Below, piece after piece: positions 50,372 through 61,331 of a DNA stretch of 64,000 nt. A program made the position numbers and the translations under genes. The stretch's first letter is position 1. Each line of letters begins with the position of its first letter. The stretch is from Janthinobacterium sp. LM6 (GTDB taxonomy: Bacteria; Pseudomonadota; Gammaproteobacteria; Burkholderiales; Burkholderiaceae_D), in contig NZ_CP019510.1 of assembly GCF_002002885.1 (NCBI RefSeq), forward strand, positions 2,480,001 through 2,544,000, written 5' to 3'. The notes beneath the pieces are model-generated. The model saw nothing but the letters and a program-made list of their open reading frames with translations. It had not been told where the DNA came from and did not search any database.

Positions 50372-51409
50372 ATGATGCTTGAATCAACCACCGCCACCCG
50401 CGTGGCCGGACCGCTGGAACTGGTCTGCCCCGCCGGCAGCCTGCCAGCCTTGAAAGCGGCCGTCGACAATGGCGCCGACACCGTTTATTTGGGTTTTCGC
50501 GACGCCACCAATGCGCGCAATTTCGCCGGCCTCAATTTCGACGAGAAGGCCATCGCCGAGGGCGTGCGCTACGCCCACCAGTATGGCCGCAAGGTGCTGC
50601 TGGCGCTGAATACCTATCCGCAGCCGCACAACTGGGCCGTGTGGCGCAGCGCCATCGACCGCGCCGCCGATGCCGGCATCGACGCCATGATCGTCGCCGA
50701 TCCGGGCTTGATGGCCTACGCGGCCCAGCACCACCCGCAGCTGCGCCTGCACCTGTCCGTGCAGGGCTCGGCCACCAACTACGAAGCCATCAATTTTTAC
50801 CAGGAACACTTCGGCATCGCCCGCGCCGTGCTGCCGCGCGTGCTGTCGATGGCGCAGGTGGAGCAACTGATCGCCAAGACGGAAGTCGAGATCGAGGTGT
50901 TCGGCTTCGGCAGCCTGTGCGTGATGGTCGAAGGGCGCTGTGCGCTGTCGTCATATGCGACGGGCGAGGCGCCGAACACCCACGGCGTGTGCTCGCCGGC
51001 GAAATCCGTGCGCTGGCTGGAAACGCCGAACGGCCTCGAATCGCGCCTGAACGGCGTGCTGATCGACCGTTACGCACCGGGCGAAAATGCCAGCTACCCG
51101 ACCCTGTGCAAGGGGCGTTTCGAAGTCAATGACGAAGAGTATTACGCCATCGAGGAGCCGGCCAGCCTGAACACGCTGGCGCTGCTGCCGCAGCTGATCG
51201 CCATGGGCGTGCGCGCCGTGAAAATCGAAGGGCGCCAGCGCAGCCCGGCCTACGTGGCGCAGGTCACGCGCGTGTGGCGCGAAGCGATCGACGCCTGCCG
51301 CGAAGGCAATGCGCGCTACGCCGTCAAGCCGGGCTGGATGGCGGCCATGGACAAGCTGGCCGAGGGCCAGCAGCACACCTTGGGCGCGTATCACCGCTCC
51401 TGGAAATAG
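50372..51409 (+). CDS. ubiU: UbiU, oxygen-independent ubiquinone hydroxylation factor
   Basis: A 345-residue U32-peptidase-family protein. UbiU and UbiV form a 4Fe-4S heterodimer needed for the three ring hydroxylations of ubiquinone synthesis without O2, using prephenate as oxygen donor. The four cluster cysteines are Cys183, Cys190, Cys207 and Cys246, with intervals (7, 17, 39) identical to those of E. coli UbiU. The opening 'ELVCPAGSLPALKAAVDNGA' and 'YLGFRDATNARNFAG' are typical. An adjacent second ATG at 50375 is possible. The next gene is ubiV, 76 bases on. Confidence 0.94.
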   Translation: MMLESTTATRVAGPLELVCPAGSLPALKAAVDNGADTVYLGFRDATNARNFAGLNFDEKAIAEGVRYAHQYGRKVLLALNTYPQPHNWAVWRSAIDRAADAGIDAMIVADPGLMAYAAQHHPQLRLHLSVQGSATNYEAINFYQEHFGIARAVLPRVLSMAQVEQLIAKTEVEIEVFGFGSLCVMVEGRCALSSYATGEAPNTHGVCSPAKSVRWLETPNGLESRLNGVLIDRYAPGENASYPTLCKGRFEVNDEEYYAIEEPASLNTLALLPQLIAMGVRAVKIEGRQRSPAYVAQVTRVWREAIDACREGNARYAVKPGWMAAMDKLAEGQQHTLGAYHRSWK

Positions 51410-51485
51410 CAAAGCCTGCTGCGCTTCTCGACCCCGCCGCGAGCCGCTCGCTACGGTTCTGTAACTTAAAAATACTGGAAAAGGC

Positions 51486-52382
51486 ATGCTAAAACTATCG
51501 TTGGGCCCCTTGCTGTACTACTGGCCGCGCGCCACCGTCTTCGAGTTTTACCAGCAGATCGCCGGCACCGCCGTCGATATCGTCTACCTGGGCGAAACCG
51601 TGTGCTCGCGCCGGCATGAGCTGCGCCTGGCCGACTGGCTCGATATCGCCGACATGCTGGCCGCCGCCGGCAAGGAAGTGGTGCTGTCGACGCAGGCGCT
51701 GATCGAGGCGGGCGCGGAACTGGCGACCCTGCGCCGCATCACGGGCAATGGCCGCTATCCGGTCGAGGCCAACGACATGGGCGCCGTGCACTGCATGGAA
51801 AAGGGCACGTCCTTCGTCGCCGGTCCCCATCTGAACCTGTTCAACGGCCCCAGCCTGCAATTGCTGGCGCGCCTGGGCGCGCAGCGCTGGGTGATGCCGC
51901 TGGAAATGGGGCAGACGGCGCTGGCCGAGATGCAGCGCCAGAAGCCGGAAGGGCTGGAGACGGAAGTCTTCGCCTACGGCCGCATGCCGCTGGCGTTTTC
52001 CGCGCGCTGCTTCACGGCGCGCAACCGCAACCTGCCGAAGGACGATTGCGGCTACAGCTGCCTGGAAGAGCCGGACGGCCTGCTGCTGCGCACGCGCGAC
52101 GAAGTGCCCTTCCTCGTACTGAATGGCACGCAGACGCAGTCGGCGCTGGTCTACAACCTGGTGCGCGAACTCGACTCCATGCGCGACATGGGCGTGGCGG
52201 TGGCGCGCATCAGCCCGCAGGCCATGCATACGGAACAAGTCATCGCCATCTTCGACCGCGCCCGCCGCGGCCAGGTCAGCGGCATCGGCGCCCAGGCCCA
52301 GCTGGCGGCCTGCCAGCCGGCCGGCGCCTGCGACGGCTACTGGCACGGCCGGCCCGGCATGGAACAGCACGCCGCCCATTGA
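51486..52382 (+). CDS. ubiV: UbiV, oxygen-independent ubiquinone hydroxylation factor
   Basis: A 298-residue partner of UbiU. The cluster cysteines are Cys40 ('[10 protein letters not shown]'), Cys175, Cys188 and Cys192 ('[19 protein letters not shown]'), spaced as in E. coli UbiV. '[16 protein letters not shown]' and '[16 protein letters not shown]' are family segments. The last 30 residues ('[17 protein letters not shown]') are the usual tail. The 76-base gap after ubiU contains no clear terminator, so co-transcription is likely. It is followed by ubiT 20 bases downstream. Confidence 0.94.
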   Translation: MLKLSLGPLLYYWPRATVFEFYQQIAGTAVDIVYLGETVCSRRHELRLADWLDIADMLAAAGKEVVLSTQALIEAGAELATLRRITGNGRYPVEANDMGAVHCMEKGTSFVAGPHLNLFNGPSLQLLARLGAQRWVMPLEMGQTALAEMQRQKPEGLETEVFAYGRMPLAFSARCFTARNRNLPKDDCGYSCLEEPDGLLLRTRDEVPFLVLNGTQTQSALVYNLVRELDSMRDMGVAVARISPQAMHTEQVIAIFDRARRGQVSGIGAQAQLAACQPAGACDGYWHGRPGMEQHAAH

Positions 52383-52402
52383 ACGCCTCGAAAGGAAGCA
52401 CC

Positions 52403-52942
52403 ATGCAAGATCAACTGGAAAGATTGCCCGTCCCGGCGCCGGTCCCCGCCCGTCCCGGCATGAGCAAGCCCGCAGTGTCGTACCGGCTGCCGGAACCGCT
52501 GGCCGAATTGCTGTCCAAGCTGCCCCCGTATCCCGCCTCCTGGCTGTTCGTGCAGGGCTTGAACCGCCTGCTGGCGCCGCAATTGCCCGACGACGTGCGG
52601 CGCAGCCTGGAAGGGCGCAGCTTGCGTTTGCGGCTGCTGGACGCGGGCATCGCCTTCGACTTCGAGTGGCAGGGCACGGTGTTCGTGGCCGAGCGCTATG
52701 TCGACGTGCCCGATCTGTGCATCGCCGCCAGCGTGCATGACTTGATGCTGCTGGCGCGGCGCCAGGAAGATCCGGACACGCTGTTCTTCAGCCGCCGTTT
52801 GAGCCTGGAAGGCGACACGGAACTGGGCTTGCTGTTCAAGAATACGCTCGATGCTATCGAGTTGCCGCCATTCGACCTGCAGGCGCTGGGACCGCGCCGC
52901 GTGCTGGCGCATCTGCGCGACCGGGGCGCGCGGGAAGGCTGA
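52403..52942 (+). CDS. ubiT: UbiT, SCP2-domain lipid carrier for anaerobic ubiquinone synthesis
   Basis: A 179-residue protein with an SCP2 sterol-carrier domain (about 45-165): 'PASWLFVQGLNRLLAPQLPDD', 'LRLRLLDAGIAFDFEW', 'DTLFFSRRLSLEGDTELGLL'. UbiT is the anaerobic counterpart of UbiJ and holds the isoprenoid intermediates for UbiU/UbiV. AAAGGAAG precedes the ATG. The order here is U-V-T, with T last. Confidence 0.9.
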   Translation: MQDQLERLPVPAPVPARPGMSKPAVSYRLPEPLAELLSKLPPYPASWLFVQGLNRLLAPQLPDDVRRSLEGRSLRLRLLDAGIAFDFEWQGTVFVAERYVDVPDLCIAASVHDLMLLARRQEDPDTLFFSRRLSLEGDTELGLLFKNTLDAIELPPFDLQALGPRRVLAHLRDRGAREG

Positions 52943-52965
52943 GTGGGGAATTGCCGGCAGGGCGG

Positions 52966-53229
52966 TCAGTGGCGGCAGTGGCCGCAGGCGCCGCTGCACG
53001 AGGCCAGCTGTTCTTCATCCGTCGCCTCGCCCATGAAGCCGGCGTCATTGACGGCGGCCAGCAGGCGTTCCTGCGTGGCCAGCCGTTCGTCGAACTGCAC
53101 CGTGGCGCCGTGGCGCGCCAGCGAGACGCACACGGTGGCTACGCCCGTGACGGCTTCAAGCGCGCCCGTCAGCCTGTCGGCGCAGCCTTCATGATCCATT
53201 CCGATAATATTCAAGCGTGCAGTCTGCAT
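52966..53229 (-). CDS. Heavy-metal-associated (HMA) protein with HxxC site
   Basis: An 87-residue CopZ-like βαββαβ domain. The metal loop reads 'IIGMDHEGCADRL', so the first Cys of the usual GMxCxxC is replaced by His (H-x2-C). A short C-terminal extension 'LASCSGACGHCRH' adds three more Cys and a His, which could form a second site. It is probably a small soluble metal chaperone or buffer. The ATG at 53229 has AGAGGA upstream. It diverges from the binding-protein gene across 248 bases, in which I see no other gene. Confidence 0.82.
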   Translation of the reverse strand: MQTARLNIIGMDHEGCADRLTGALEAVTGVATVCVSLARHGATVQFDERLATQERLLAAVNDAGFMGEATDEEQLASCSGACGHCRH

Positions 53230-53477
53230 GGGTTCCTCTTGTTTTTCAGATAAAAAAACAGCGTAGGCGAGCCATGCGCATGCCGTCCAGAGCAGCACGC
53301 AAGATTTATTTTGTATTTGCGGTTTTATTGATCTGGATTAATCCCCAGCCCTGCGGGTCAGCTTGAAAGTGCTGTTGTTTTGTACACAGTTGCCGTATTC
53401 CAGTCGACAAGCATGCCCTGCTGCGCGATACTGTCATTCTGATAAGAACGCTATGACAGCGCTGGAAAGGAGGGGCC

Positions 53478-54344
53478 ATGCAGCGCCGCCCCCTGCTCAA
53501 GCTTGCCGCCCTGTGGCCGTTGGGCGCTGCCGCCGGCGCGGTGCCGCCGCTGCCGCTCGTGTATCCGCGCCACCAGGCGCTCGATGATCCGCAGCAAGGC
53601 TATGTGACGGCCTTGCTGCAACAGGCGCTGGCCCGTTCGGGCCAGGCGTATGCCTTGCGCCGCTCCGAACTGCGCATGGTGCAGACGCGCGCCATGCAGG
53701 AAATCGCCACGGCGTCGGGTGGTGTCGACGTCGTCTGGGCCATGACGAGCCGCGCGCGCGAAACGCAATTGTTGCCGGTGCGCATCCCCATCGACCGCGG
53801 CCTGATCGGCTGGCGCGTGGCCCTGATCCAGGCGCGCCAGCCGCAGCTGCTGCGCGACGTGCGCAGCATCGCCGCCCTGGCGCGGCTGTCGGCCGGCCAG
53901 ATGCGCGACTGGCCCGACTCCGCCATCCTGCAGGCGAATGGCTTGCGCCTCGATACCTCGAGTACCTATGAAGGCTTGTTCCAGCAACTGGCGGCAGGGC
54001 GCATCGATTACTTTCCCCGTTCCGTGATCGAGGCGCAAAGCGAACTGGCCAGCCATGCGCACTTGCCGCTGGCGCTGGACGCCCACCTGGTCATCCGCTA
54101 CCCGGCCGCGCTGTACTTCTTTGTCGGCAAACACCGGCCGGAACTGGCCCGCCACATTGAAAGGGGATTGGAAAGCATGCTTGCCGATGGCAGTTTCGCG
54201 CAGCTGTTCCAGCGCCATTTCGGCCGTCTCGCGGATGGTCTGCATCTGTCCCGGCGCCACGTGCTGGAGCTGGCCAATCCCGACTTGCCCGAGCAGACGC
54301 CGCTGGCGCGCAAGGCACTTTGGTATCGTCCAAAACATTACTAA
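53478..54344 (+). CDS. Exported solute-binding-like protein (SBP family 3 fold)
   Basis: A 288-residue protein with an N-terminal signal ('MQRRPLLKLAALWPLGAAAGA', an Arg pair before the hydrophobic core) and a periplasmic-binding fold: 'GYVTALLQQALARSG', 'GGVDVVWAMTSRARE', 'RIPIDRGLIGWRVALI', 'LFQQLAAGRIDYFPRSVIEA'. There are no transporter genes next to it, so it may act as a stand-alone sensor or have lost its permease. AAAGGAGGGG gives a strong ribosome site. An FNR-like box for the next operon follows 8 bases after its stop. Confidence 0.82.
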   Translation: MQRRPLLKLAALWPLGAAAGAVPPLPLVYPRHQALDDPQQGYVTALLQQALARSGQAYALRRSELRMVQTRAMQEIATASGGVDVVWAMTSRARETQLLPVRIPIDRGLIGWRVALIQARQPQLLRDVRSIAALARLSAGQMRDWPDSAILQANGLRLDTSSTYEGLFQQLAAGRIDYFPRSVIEAQSELASHAHLPLALDAHLVIRYPAALYFFVGKHRPELARHIERGLESMLADGSFAQLFQRHFGRLADGLHLSRRHVLELANPDLPEQTPLARKALWYRPKHY

Positions 54345-54352
54345 TAGTTTTA

Positions 54353-54366
54353 TTGATCAGTGTCAA
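54353..54366 (+). promoter_or_regulatory. FNR box for the aspT-aspT-aspD operon
   Basis: TTGAT-CAGT-GTCAA matches the FNR consensus TTGAT-N4-ATCAA at 9 of 10 positions. It sits in the 271-base region before the first aspT gene, which holds no other gene. A TTGACA at 54431 could be the -35 of a second promoter, with weak -10 candidates (e.g. CATAAT at 54457, at a 20-base spacing). Confidence 0.65.
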
Positions 54367-54615
54367 ACAGCGGCTTCAATCGTGCGCCCGATGTTTGATG
54401 AAACGCAAAGCGAGTTCAACAGAACACCTGTTGACACTTGTAAAATTTTCACCGAACATAATTCCACGTTGCAACTCTTTTGCTTACGTTCCCAGCACAA
54501 GCGCTTGCCGCAGGTGCCGTGCGGGAGCCGTGCGCCCGTTCCACAGCCAGCTGCCGCCAGCCGCCGAACGCGCTGTCCCCTTGTCACCATCCGTTATCTT
54601 TTCGAAGGTTCGTCC

Positions 54616-56298
54616 ATGCTCGATTCGATCACGTCCGTATTGCACCAGGTGCCGGAACTGGCCCTGTTCCTGGCGCTGGCCCTGGGTTACGCGGCAGGGC
54701 AGATACGCTTCGGCCCCATCCAGCTGGGCGGCGTGTGCGGCACCCTGGTCGCCGCGCTGCTGATCGGCCAGCTGGGCATCACCCTGGACGCCAGCGTCAA
54801 GAATGTCTTCTTCATGCTGTTCATCTTTGCCCTTGGCTATGCGGGCGGCCCCCAGTTCTTTGCCAACCTGAATGCCAAGGGCTTGCGTCTGGGCATACTC
54901 TGCCTGATCGAAGTGGTGGTGGTGCTGGCGCTGGTACTGCTGGCCACGCGCTTCCTGGGCCTGGACCAGGGCACGGCGGCCGGCATGATGGCGGGCGCGG
55001 CGACGGAGTCGGCCGTCGTCGGTACGGCCACGGACGCCATCTCCAAGCTGGCCTTGCCGGCAGCGCGCATCGCCGAATTGCAGGCCAACGTGGTCACCGC
55101 GTATTCCATCACTTACATCTTCGGCCTGATCGCCATCGTCATCGTCACCAGCCAGATTTTTCCGTTGTTGCTGCGTGTCAACCTGCGTGAGGAAGCCGAT
55201 AAATTGTGGGAAAAGATGGGCGGCGCGCAGACCGATGGCGACGGCGTGCAGGCCACGCCGGAGATGGTGGGCCGCGCCTACCGCATCAGCCGCGGCGCGG
55301 GACGCCGCCTCGACGCCTTGCAGCATATCTTTGCGGGCCGCGCCAGCATCACGCGCGTGCGCCGGCACGGCAAGGTATTGCCCTTGGAACCGGCATTGCG
55401 CTTGCGCAATAACGACGAAGTGCTGGTGATCGGCCACCGTCCCGCGCTGGTGGCGGCTGAAGCCATCCTGGGCGAGGAATTTGCCGACACGACGGGTTTG
55501 AACATGGCCGTCTCCGCCGTCGAAGTGGTACTGCAGCAAGCCGCGCTGGTCGGTCAGCCCTTGCGCCAGCTGGCCTTGCCGTCCGGCGTGCACGTGGCGA
55601 CCGTCGTCCGTGGCGAACACAGCATGCCGCCGCTGCCTGATCTTTCCTTGCAGCGCGACGACGTGCTGCGCCTGTATGGCACGACGGAAGGGAGGGAACT
55701 GAACACGGCGCTGGCCGCCATCGGCAAGCGCGTGCCCACGGGCGACCGCAGCAATATCGTGTATGCCAGCATCGGCATCGTGCTGGGCGTGTATATCGGC
55801 GGCTTCTCCGCCAAGCTGGGCGGCATCCCGTTTTCGCTGGGCACGGGCGGCGGCGCCTTGCTGACGGGGCTCGTGTTCGGCTGGTACCAGGCGCGCAAGC
55901 CGGGCATGCAGGGCATCCCCTCCAGCGCGCTCGACATGATGAAGGATATCGGCCTGGCCACCTTCATCGCCTGCGTGGGCCTGGCGTCGGGACCGCAGGC
56001 GATCGACCTGATCCGCCAGTACGGCCTGTCGCTGCCCTTGATGGGGGTATTGATCGCCGTCATCCCCGCCTCGCTCTCCTTGCTGGTGGGACACTTTTTC
56101 CTCAAGCTGGAAGCGCCCGTGCTGTTGGGCGCCATCGCCGGCCAGCAGTGCAGCACGCCGGCCCTGTCCGCCGTGCAGAATGCGGCCGGCAATTCCACGC
56201 CCTTGCTGGGCTACACGATTACCTATGCGATCTCGAACGTGGTGCTGCCCCTGCTGGGGCCGCTGATCGTGGCCCTGGCAGGGTCGGTGCACGCATGA
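54616..56298 (+). CDS. aspT: AspT-type aspartate:alanine antiporter, first copy
   Basis: A 560-residue transporter of the AspT/AAE family: five to six membrane segments in each half, with two TrkA-C (RCK_C) domains between (about 215-385). The conserved halves show 'GYAAGQIRFGPIQLGG' and 'GAATESAVVGTATDAI' (N) and 'FSLGTGGGALLTGLVFGW' with 'GAIAGQQCSTPALSAVQNAA' (C). It exchanges external aspartate for internal alanine and so carries net charge. It is the first of two tandem AspT genes ahead of aspD. Confidence 0.9.
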   Translation: MLDSITSVLHQVPELALFLALALGYAAGQIRFGPIQLGGVCGTLVAALLIGQLGITLDASVKNVFFMLFIFALGYAGGPQFFANLNAKGLRLGILCLIEVVVVLALVLLATRFLGLDQGTAAGMMAGAATESAVVGTATDAISKLALPAARIAELQANVVTAYSITYIFGLIAIVIVTSQIFPLLLRVNLREEADKLWEKMGGAQTDGDGVQATPEMVGRAYRISRGAGRRLDALQHIFAGRASITRVRRHGKVLPLEPALRLRNNDEVLVIGHRPALVAAEAILGEEFADTTGLNMAVSAVEVVLQQAALVGQPLRQLALPSGVHVATVVRGEHSMPPLPDLSLQRDDVLRLYGTTEGRELNTALAAIGKRVPTGDRSNIVYASIGIVLGVYIGGFSAKLGGIPFSLGTGGGALLTGLVFGWYQARKPGMQGIPSSALDMMKDIGLATFIACVGLASGPQAIDLIRQYGLSLPLMGVLIAVIPASLSLLVGHFFLKLEAPVLLGAIAGQQCSTPALSAVQNAAGNSTPLLGYTITYAISNVVLPLLGPLIVALAGSVHA

Positions 56299-56354
56299 GC
56301 AGCCAGCAAGGGCAAACGCAGTAAAGAATTCCTTCAACACGAAAGGCGGTCCGC

Positions 56355-58043
56355 ATGGAATGGTTGCATGAGTTATTCAAGAAGTCGCCTGAAATTGCCT
56401 TGTTTCTCTCCCTGGCAGCGGGTTACTACATCGGCAAGATCAAGTTCGGCTCGTTTCAGCTGGGCGGGGTCGCCGGTTCACTCCTGGTGGCGGTGCTCGT
56501 CAGCCAGGTGGGCGTCGCCATCGATCCCGGCGTGAAATCGGTGCTGTTCGCCCTGTTCATTTACGCCGTCGGCTATGAAAGCGGGCCGCAATTCTTCAAT
56601 TCCCTGGGCCGGCAGTCGGTGCGCGAAATCATCCTGGCCGTCGTGCTGGCCGTGACGGCGCTGCTGACGGTGGTCATCCTGGCCAGGGTCTTTGGCCTGG
56701 ACAAGGGCCTGGCGGCCGGCGTGGCGGCGGGCGGCTTGACGCAGTCGGCCATCATCGGCACGGCCGGCGACGCGATCACCAAGCTGGGCCTGGCGGCTGA
56801 CGAAGTGGCGCGCCTGCAGGGCAACGTGGCCGTCGGCTATGCCGTGACCTATGTGTTCGGCTCGTTCGGCGCCATCATCGTCTGCGTCAATATCTTGCCG
56901 AAACTCATGGGGCGCACCATCCGCGAAGATGCGATCAAGGCGGAAACGGCGCTGCAGGCGGGCGTGCAAGTGCTGGGGCCGGGCCAGACGCCGGCCGCGC
57001 CCGACCTCATCGGCCGCATCTACGACGTGGGCCCCGGTGCCGGGCGCTCCGTGGCGGACATCGAAAGCGCCCACCCGAGCACGGCCATCACCATCGAACG
57101 CGTAAAACGCAATGGCCAGATCATCGACGTCAGCCCCGACCTGGTGCTGGCGGCCGACGATATCGTGCTGCTGGTGGGGCGGCGCGAAGCCATGCTCAGC
57201 GTGTCTTCCCAGCTGGGCAAGGAATTGCTGGCCGTCGAAGGCATGGAACTGGTGATGCAGCGCCGCGACATGGTGCTGACCAACAAGGCTTACCACAACA
57301 AGACGGTGGGCGAAATCCGCAGCGCGACGGCGCCGGGCGTACGCCACGGCATCTTTGTCGTGCAACTGAGCCGCATGGGCAAGATCCTGCCCATGCAAGC
57401 GGAAACCGTGGTGCAGACGGGCGACGTGGTGACCATCTATGGCGCCGAGCAGGACGTCAAGCGCGTGGCGGCCGAAGTGGGCTACATGATCGTGCCGAGC
57501 GCCAAGACGGATTTTGTCTACATGGGCGCCGGCCTCGTCGTCGGTTTGCTCGTGGGTTTGCTGGTGGCGCGCATCGGCTCGATTCCGCTGACCCTGGGCA
57601 GCGGCGGCGGCGTGCTGCTGTCGGGCCTGGTATTCGGCTGGTTCCGCGCCAAGCGCCAGACGTTTGGCTACATGCCCAGCGGCGCCGTGCAAATCCTGAA
57701 AGACCTGGGCCTGGCCGGCTTCGTTGCCGTCGTCGGCCTCACCTCCGGCCTGCAAGCCGTGCAAACCGTGCGCGAACACGGCCTGACCCTGTTCGGCGTG
57801 GGCGTGGTGGTGACCATCCTGCCGATGATACTGACCATGCTGATCGGCCGCTACATCTTGCGTTATGACAACGTCGCCGTGTTTGCTGGCGCCTTGTCCG
57901 GCTCGCGCAGCGCCAATCCCGCGTTCGGCGAAGTGCTGAATGCGGCGCAAAACTCGATTCCCACCGTACCGTTTGCCATCACGTATGCCCTGGCCAACGT
58001 TTTCCTGACCTTGCTGGGGCCGCTGATTGTGGCCTTCGTCTGA
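56355..58043 (+). CDS. aspT: AspT-type aspartate:alanine antiporter, second copy
   Basis: A 562-residue paralogue of the preceding gene with the same plan: membrane half, two RCK_C domains ('VSPDLVLAADDIVLLVGRRE', 'AETVVQTGDVVTIYGAEQD'), membrane half. Signature segments are 'GYYIGKIKFGSFQLGGVAGS', 'GGLTQSAIIGTAGDAI', 'LTLGSGGGVLLSGLVFGW' and 'GALSGSRSANPAFGEVLNAA'. It differs clearly from copy one in the C-terminal 'GALSGSRSANPAF' block (copy one: 'GAIAGQQCSTPAL'), which may change substrate choice or allow a heteromer. It starts 56 bases after the first copy, with AAGGCGG upstream. Confidence 0.9.
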   Translation: MEWLHELFKKSPEIALFLSLAAGYYIGKIKFGSFQLGGVAGSLLVAVLVSQVGVAIDPGVKSVLFALFIYAVGYESGPQFFNSLGRQSVREIILAVVLAVTALLTVVILARVFGLDKGLAAGVAAGGLTQSAIIGTAGDAITKLGLAADEVARLQGNVAVGYAVTYVFGSFGAIIVCVNILPKLMGRTIREDAIKAETALQAGVQVLGPGQTPAAPDLIGRIYDVGPGAGRSVADIESAHPSTAITIERVKRNGQIIDVSPDLVLAADDIVLLVGRREAMLSVSSQLGKELLAVEGMELVMQRRDMVLTNKAYHNKTVGEIRSATAPGVRHGIFVVQLSRMGKILPMQAETVVQTGDVVTIYGAEQDVKRVAAEVGYMIVPSAKTDFVYMGAGLVVGLLVGLLVARIGSIPLTLGSGGGVLLSGLVFGWFRAKRQTFGYMPSGAVQILKDLGLAGFVAVVGLTSGLQAVQTVREHGLTLFGVGVVVTILPMILTMLIGRYILRYDNVAVFAGALSGSRSANPAFGEVLNAAQNSIPTVPFAITYALANVFLTLLGPLIVAFV

Positions 58044-58065
58044 GTCGGGCGTATTTGCAGGACCT

Positions 58066-58087
58066 AAGCCGCCTGTGCGGGGCTTTT
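58066..58087 (+). terminator. Weak hairpin between aspT and aspD
   Basis: AAGCCGC and GCGGGGCTT can pair with one bulged base around CTGT, followed by TTTT. It could be a partial terminator or attenuator that sets transporter and enzyme levels apart. Confidence 0.35.
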
Positions 58088-58107
58088 CCCATATTGTCAG
58101 TTGATAA

Positions 58108-59724
<1,617 letters not shown>

Positions 59725-59748
59725 TTCGCCGGGTAGCTGCTTGAGCTC

Positions 59749-59779
59749 AACGGGCGCCCCGCAAGAGGCGCCCGTTTTT
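59749..59779 (+). terminator. Rho-independent terminator after aspD
   Basis: A 9-bp stem ACGGGCGCC / GGCGCCCGT with a CCGCAAGA loop and a run of T. It closes the aspT-aspT-aspD operon. Confidence 0.9.
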
Positions 59780-59830
59780 GTCTGTCTGCCTGCGTAACCA
59801 ATAGTGCAGGCTGGAATAGACATCCATGGA

Positions 59831-59836
59831 TATAAT
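59831..59836 (+). promoter_or_regulatory. Probable -10 element for the tolC-hlyD export operon
   Basis: An exact TATAAT within 'GGATATAATTGC', about 65 bases before the TolC-like start. No good -35 lies 17 bases upstream, so an activator may be needed. Confidence 0.4.
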
Positions 59837-59901
59837 TGCTATTGTGAAAGTATAAACATGGCAACCCCGTGCTTTCCCCTCATTCATTGACTGGACGCTA
59901 C

Positions 59902-61329
59902 ATGGGCAGATTGCAAGGACATTTATTTTTCGCTGGCGCGCTGGCCGCATTACTGCCAGCGCTGCCGGCCCAGGCGCAAACGCCGGCCGGCGCGCCTTTG
60001 AGTTTCAGCGAAGCGCTGCAGCAGGCGGCCAAGGCGTCGGGCGCCGTGCAGGGCGCCGCGCTCGACGTGCGCGCGAAAACCCTCAAGGCGGAGGCGCTGT
60101 CGAATATCGACGGTCCTTCCGTGGACTTGACGGCGTTTCGCGGCCGATTGTCGACGGATTTGAGTATCGATACGAGCGGCTTGTCGGGCGTGGTGGGCGG
60201 CATCGAATCCGTGCTGCCGCCGATTCCCGGCTTGCCCACGCCGCACATTCCCAATTCCCTGAACCGTGAAGTGGTGACGGACCTGACCTCGTTCGGCTTG
60301 CTGGGCATGTGGCCAATCTACACGGGCGGGCGCCTGGACGCCGTCAAGGGGCTTGCATCGAGCCTGACCCTGGCCGCGCAAGCGGAGCGCACGGAAGCGG
60401 AAGAGCAGCTGGCGACCCTGGTGGCGCAGCGCTATTTTCAGTTGCTGCTGGCCAAAAGAGTGGTGGCCGTGCGGGCCGAAGTGACGGCCGGCGTGACGCA
60501 GCACCAGCGCGATGCGGCCAAGCTGGAAAAGGGCGGCCTGATCTCGCGCGCGGAACGCCTGCGCGCCGACGTGGCACTGGACAGCGCCCGCAGCGACGAA
60601 GCGCAGGCGCGCAGCGACGAGGAAATCGCGCAAGTGGCGCTGGACCGCTTGCTCGCCGTCAATACGCAAGTGCGGCCCAGCACGCCCCTGTTCGTCAACA
60701 GCTTGCCGGTGGGTACTTTGCAATCGTTCATCAGCACGGGCATGCGCGAAAACGCGAACTGGAAAAAGATCGACAGCAAGCGCGTGCAGGCCGAGCAAGC
60801 CTTGAAGCTGCATGGCAAGGAATACGCGCCTACCGTCTTTGCCATCGGTAATTACAACTTGAATCGCGGCAATGAAAAACTCGTGCGCTCGAACTGGGCT
60901 GTTGGCTTGGTCGTGTCCGTGCCGCTCGTGCACCGCATCAACACGGGCAAGATGATCGCCGCCGCCAAGCTGGACCAGGAGCGGGTGGAAGTGGTGGCGC
61001 GCCAGGCAGAGCGCGACATTCCCACCCTGATCGAAAAGAACTGGCGCGCGCTGGAAAACGCCCGTATCCAGTACCTGTCCACGGCCTCGTCGGTGGAACT
61101 GGCGCGCGAAAATATCCGCTTGCAAACAGTTGCTTTCCAGCAAGGACAAGTGACGTCGCTGGAAGTGGTCGACGCGCGCCTGAACCTGGCCAAGGTGGAA
61201 ACCCAGCGCGCGCAGACGGCGTATAACTATGTGATGGGGCTGGCGCAATTGCTGGAAGCGACGGGCGAGACGCAGCGCCTGGGCAGCCTGGCCGCCGCGG
61301 CCGATATCCAATTACCTGTGGACAAATAA
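59902..61329 (+). CDS. TolC-family outer-membrane efflux channel
   Basis: A 475-residue outer-membrane factor. The signal peptide ends near 'PAQAQ' (residue 26). Two homologous helical hairpins follow: first repeat 'LSFSEALQQAAKASGAV', second repeat 'RQAERDIPTLIEKNWRALEN' with 'VAFQQGQVTSLEVVDARLNL'. It would form the trimeric exit duct for the HlyD/ABC-2 pair encoded next. The ATG at 59902 is taken; a GTG at 59869 in frame would lengthen the n-region by 11 residues. The stop is 2 bases before the next start. Confidence 0.9.
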   Translation: MGRLQGHLFFAGALAALLPALPAQAQTPAGAPLSFSEALQQAAKASGAVQGAALDVRAKTLKAEALSNIDGPSVDLTAFRGRLSTDLSIDTSGLSGVVGGIESVLPPIPGLPTPHIPNSLNREVVTDLTSFGLLGMWPIYTGGRLDAVKGLASSLTLAAQAERTEAEEQLATLVAQRYFQLLLAKRVVAVRAEVTAGVTQHQRDAAKLEKGGLISRAERLRADVALDSARSDEAQARSDEEIAQVALDRLLAVNTQVRPSTPLFVNSLPVGTLQSFISTGMRENANWKKIDSKRVQAEQALKLHGKEYAPTVFAIGNYNLNRGNEKLVRSNWAVGLVVSVPLVHRINTGKMIAAAKLDQERVEVVARQAERDIPTLIEKNWRALENARIQYLSTASSVELARENIRLQTVAFQQGQVTSLEVVDARLNLAKVETQRAQTAYNYVMGLAQLLEATGETQRLGSLAAAADIQLPVDK

Positions 61330-61331
61330 TA

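Noticed and set aside
54484..56340. A 618-codon open frame antisense to the first aspT
   Set aside because: Gln/His/Arg-rich shadow of a membrane-protein gene with intact AspT motifs.
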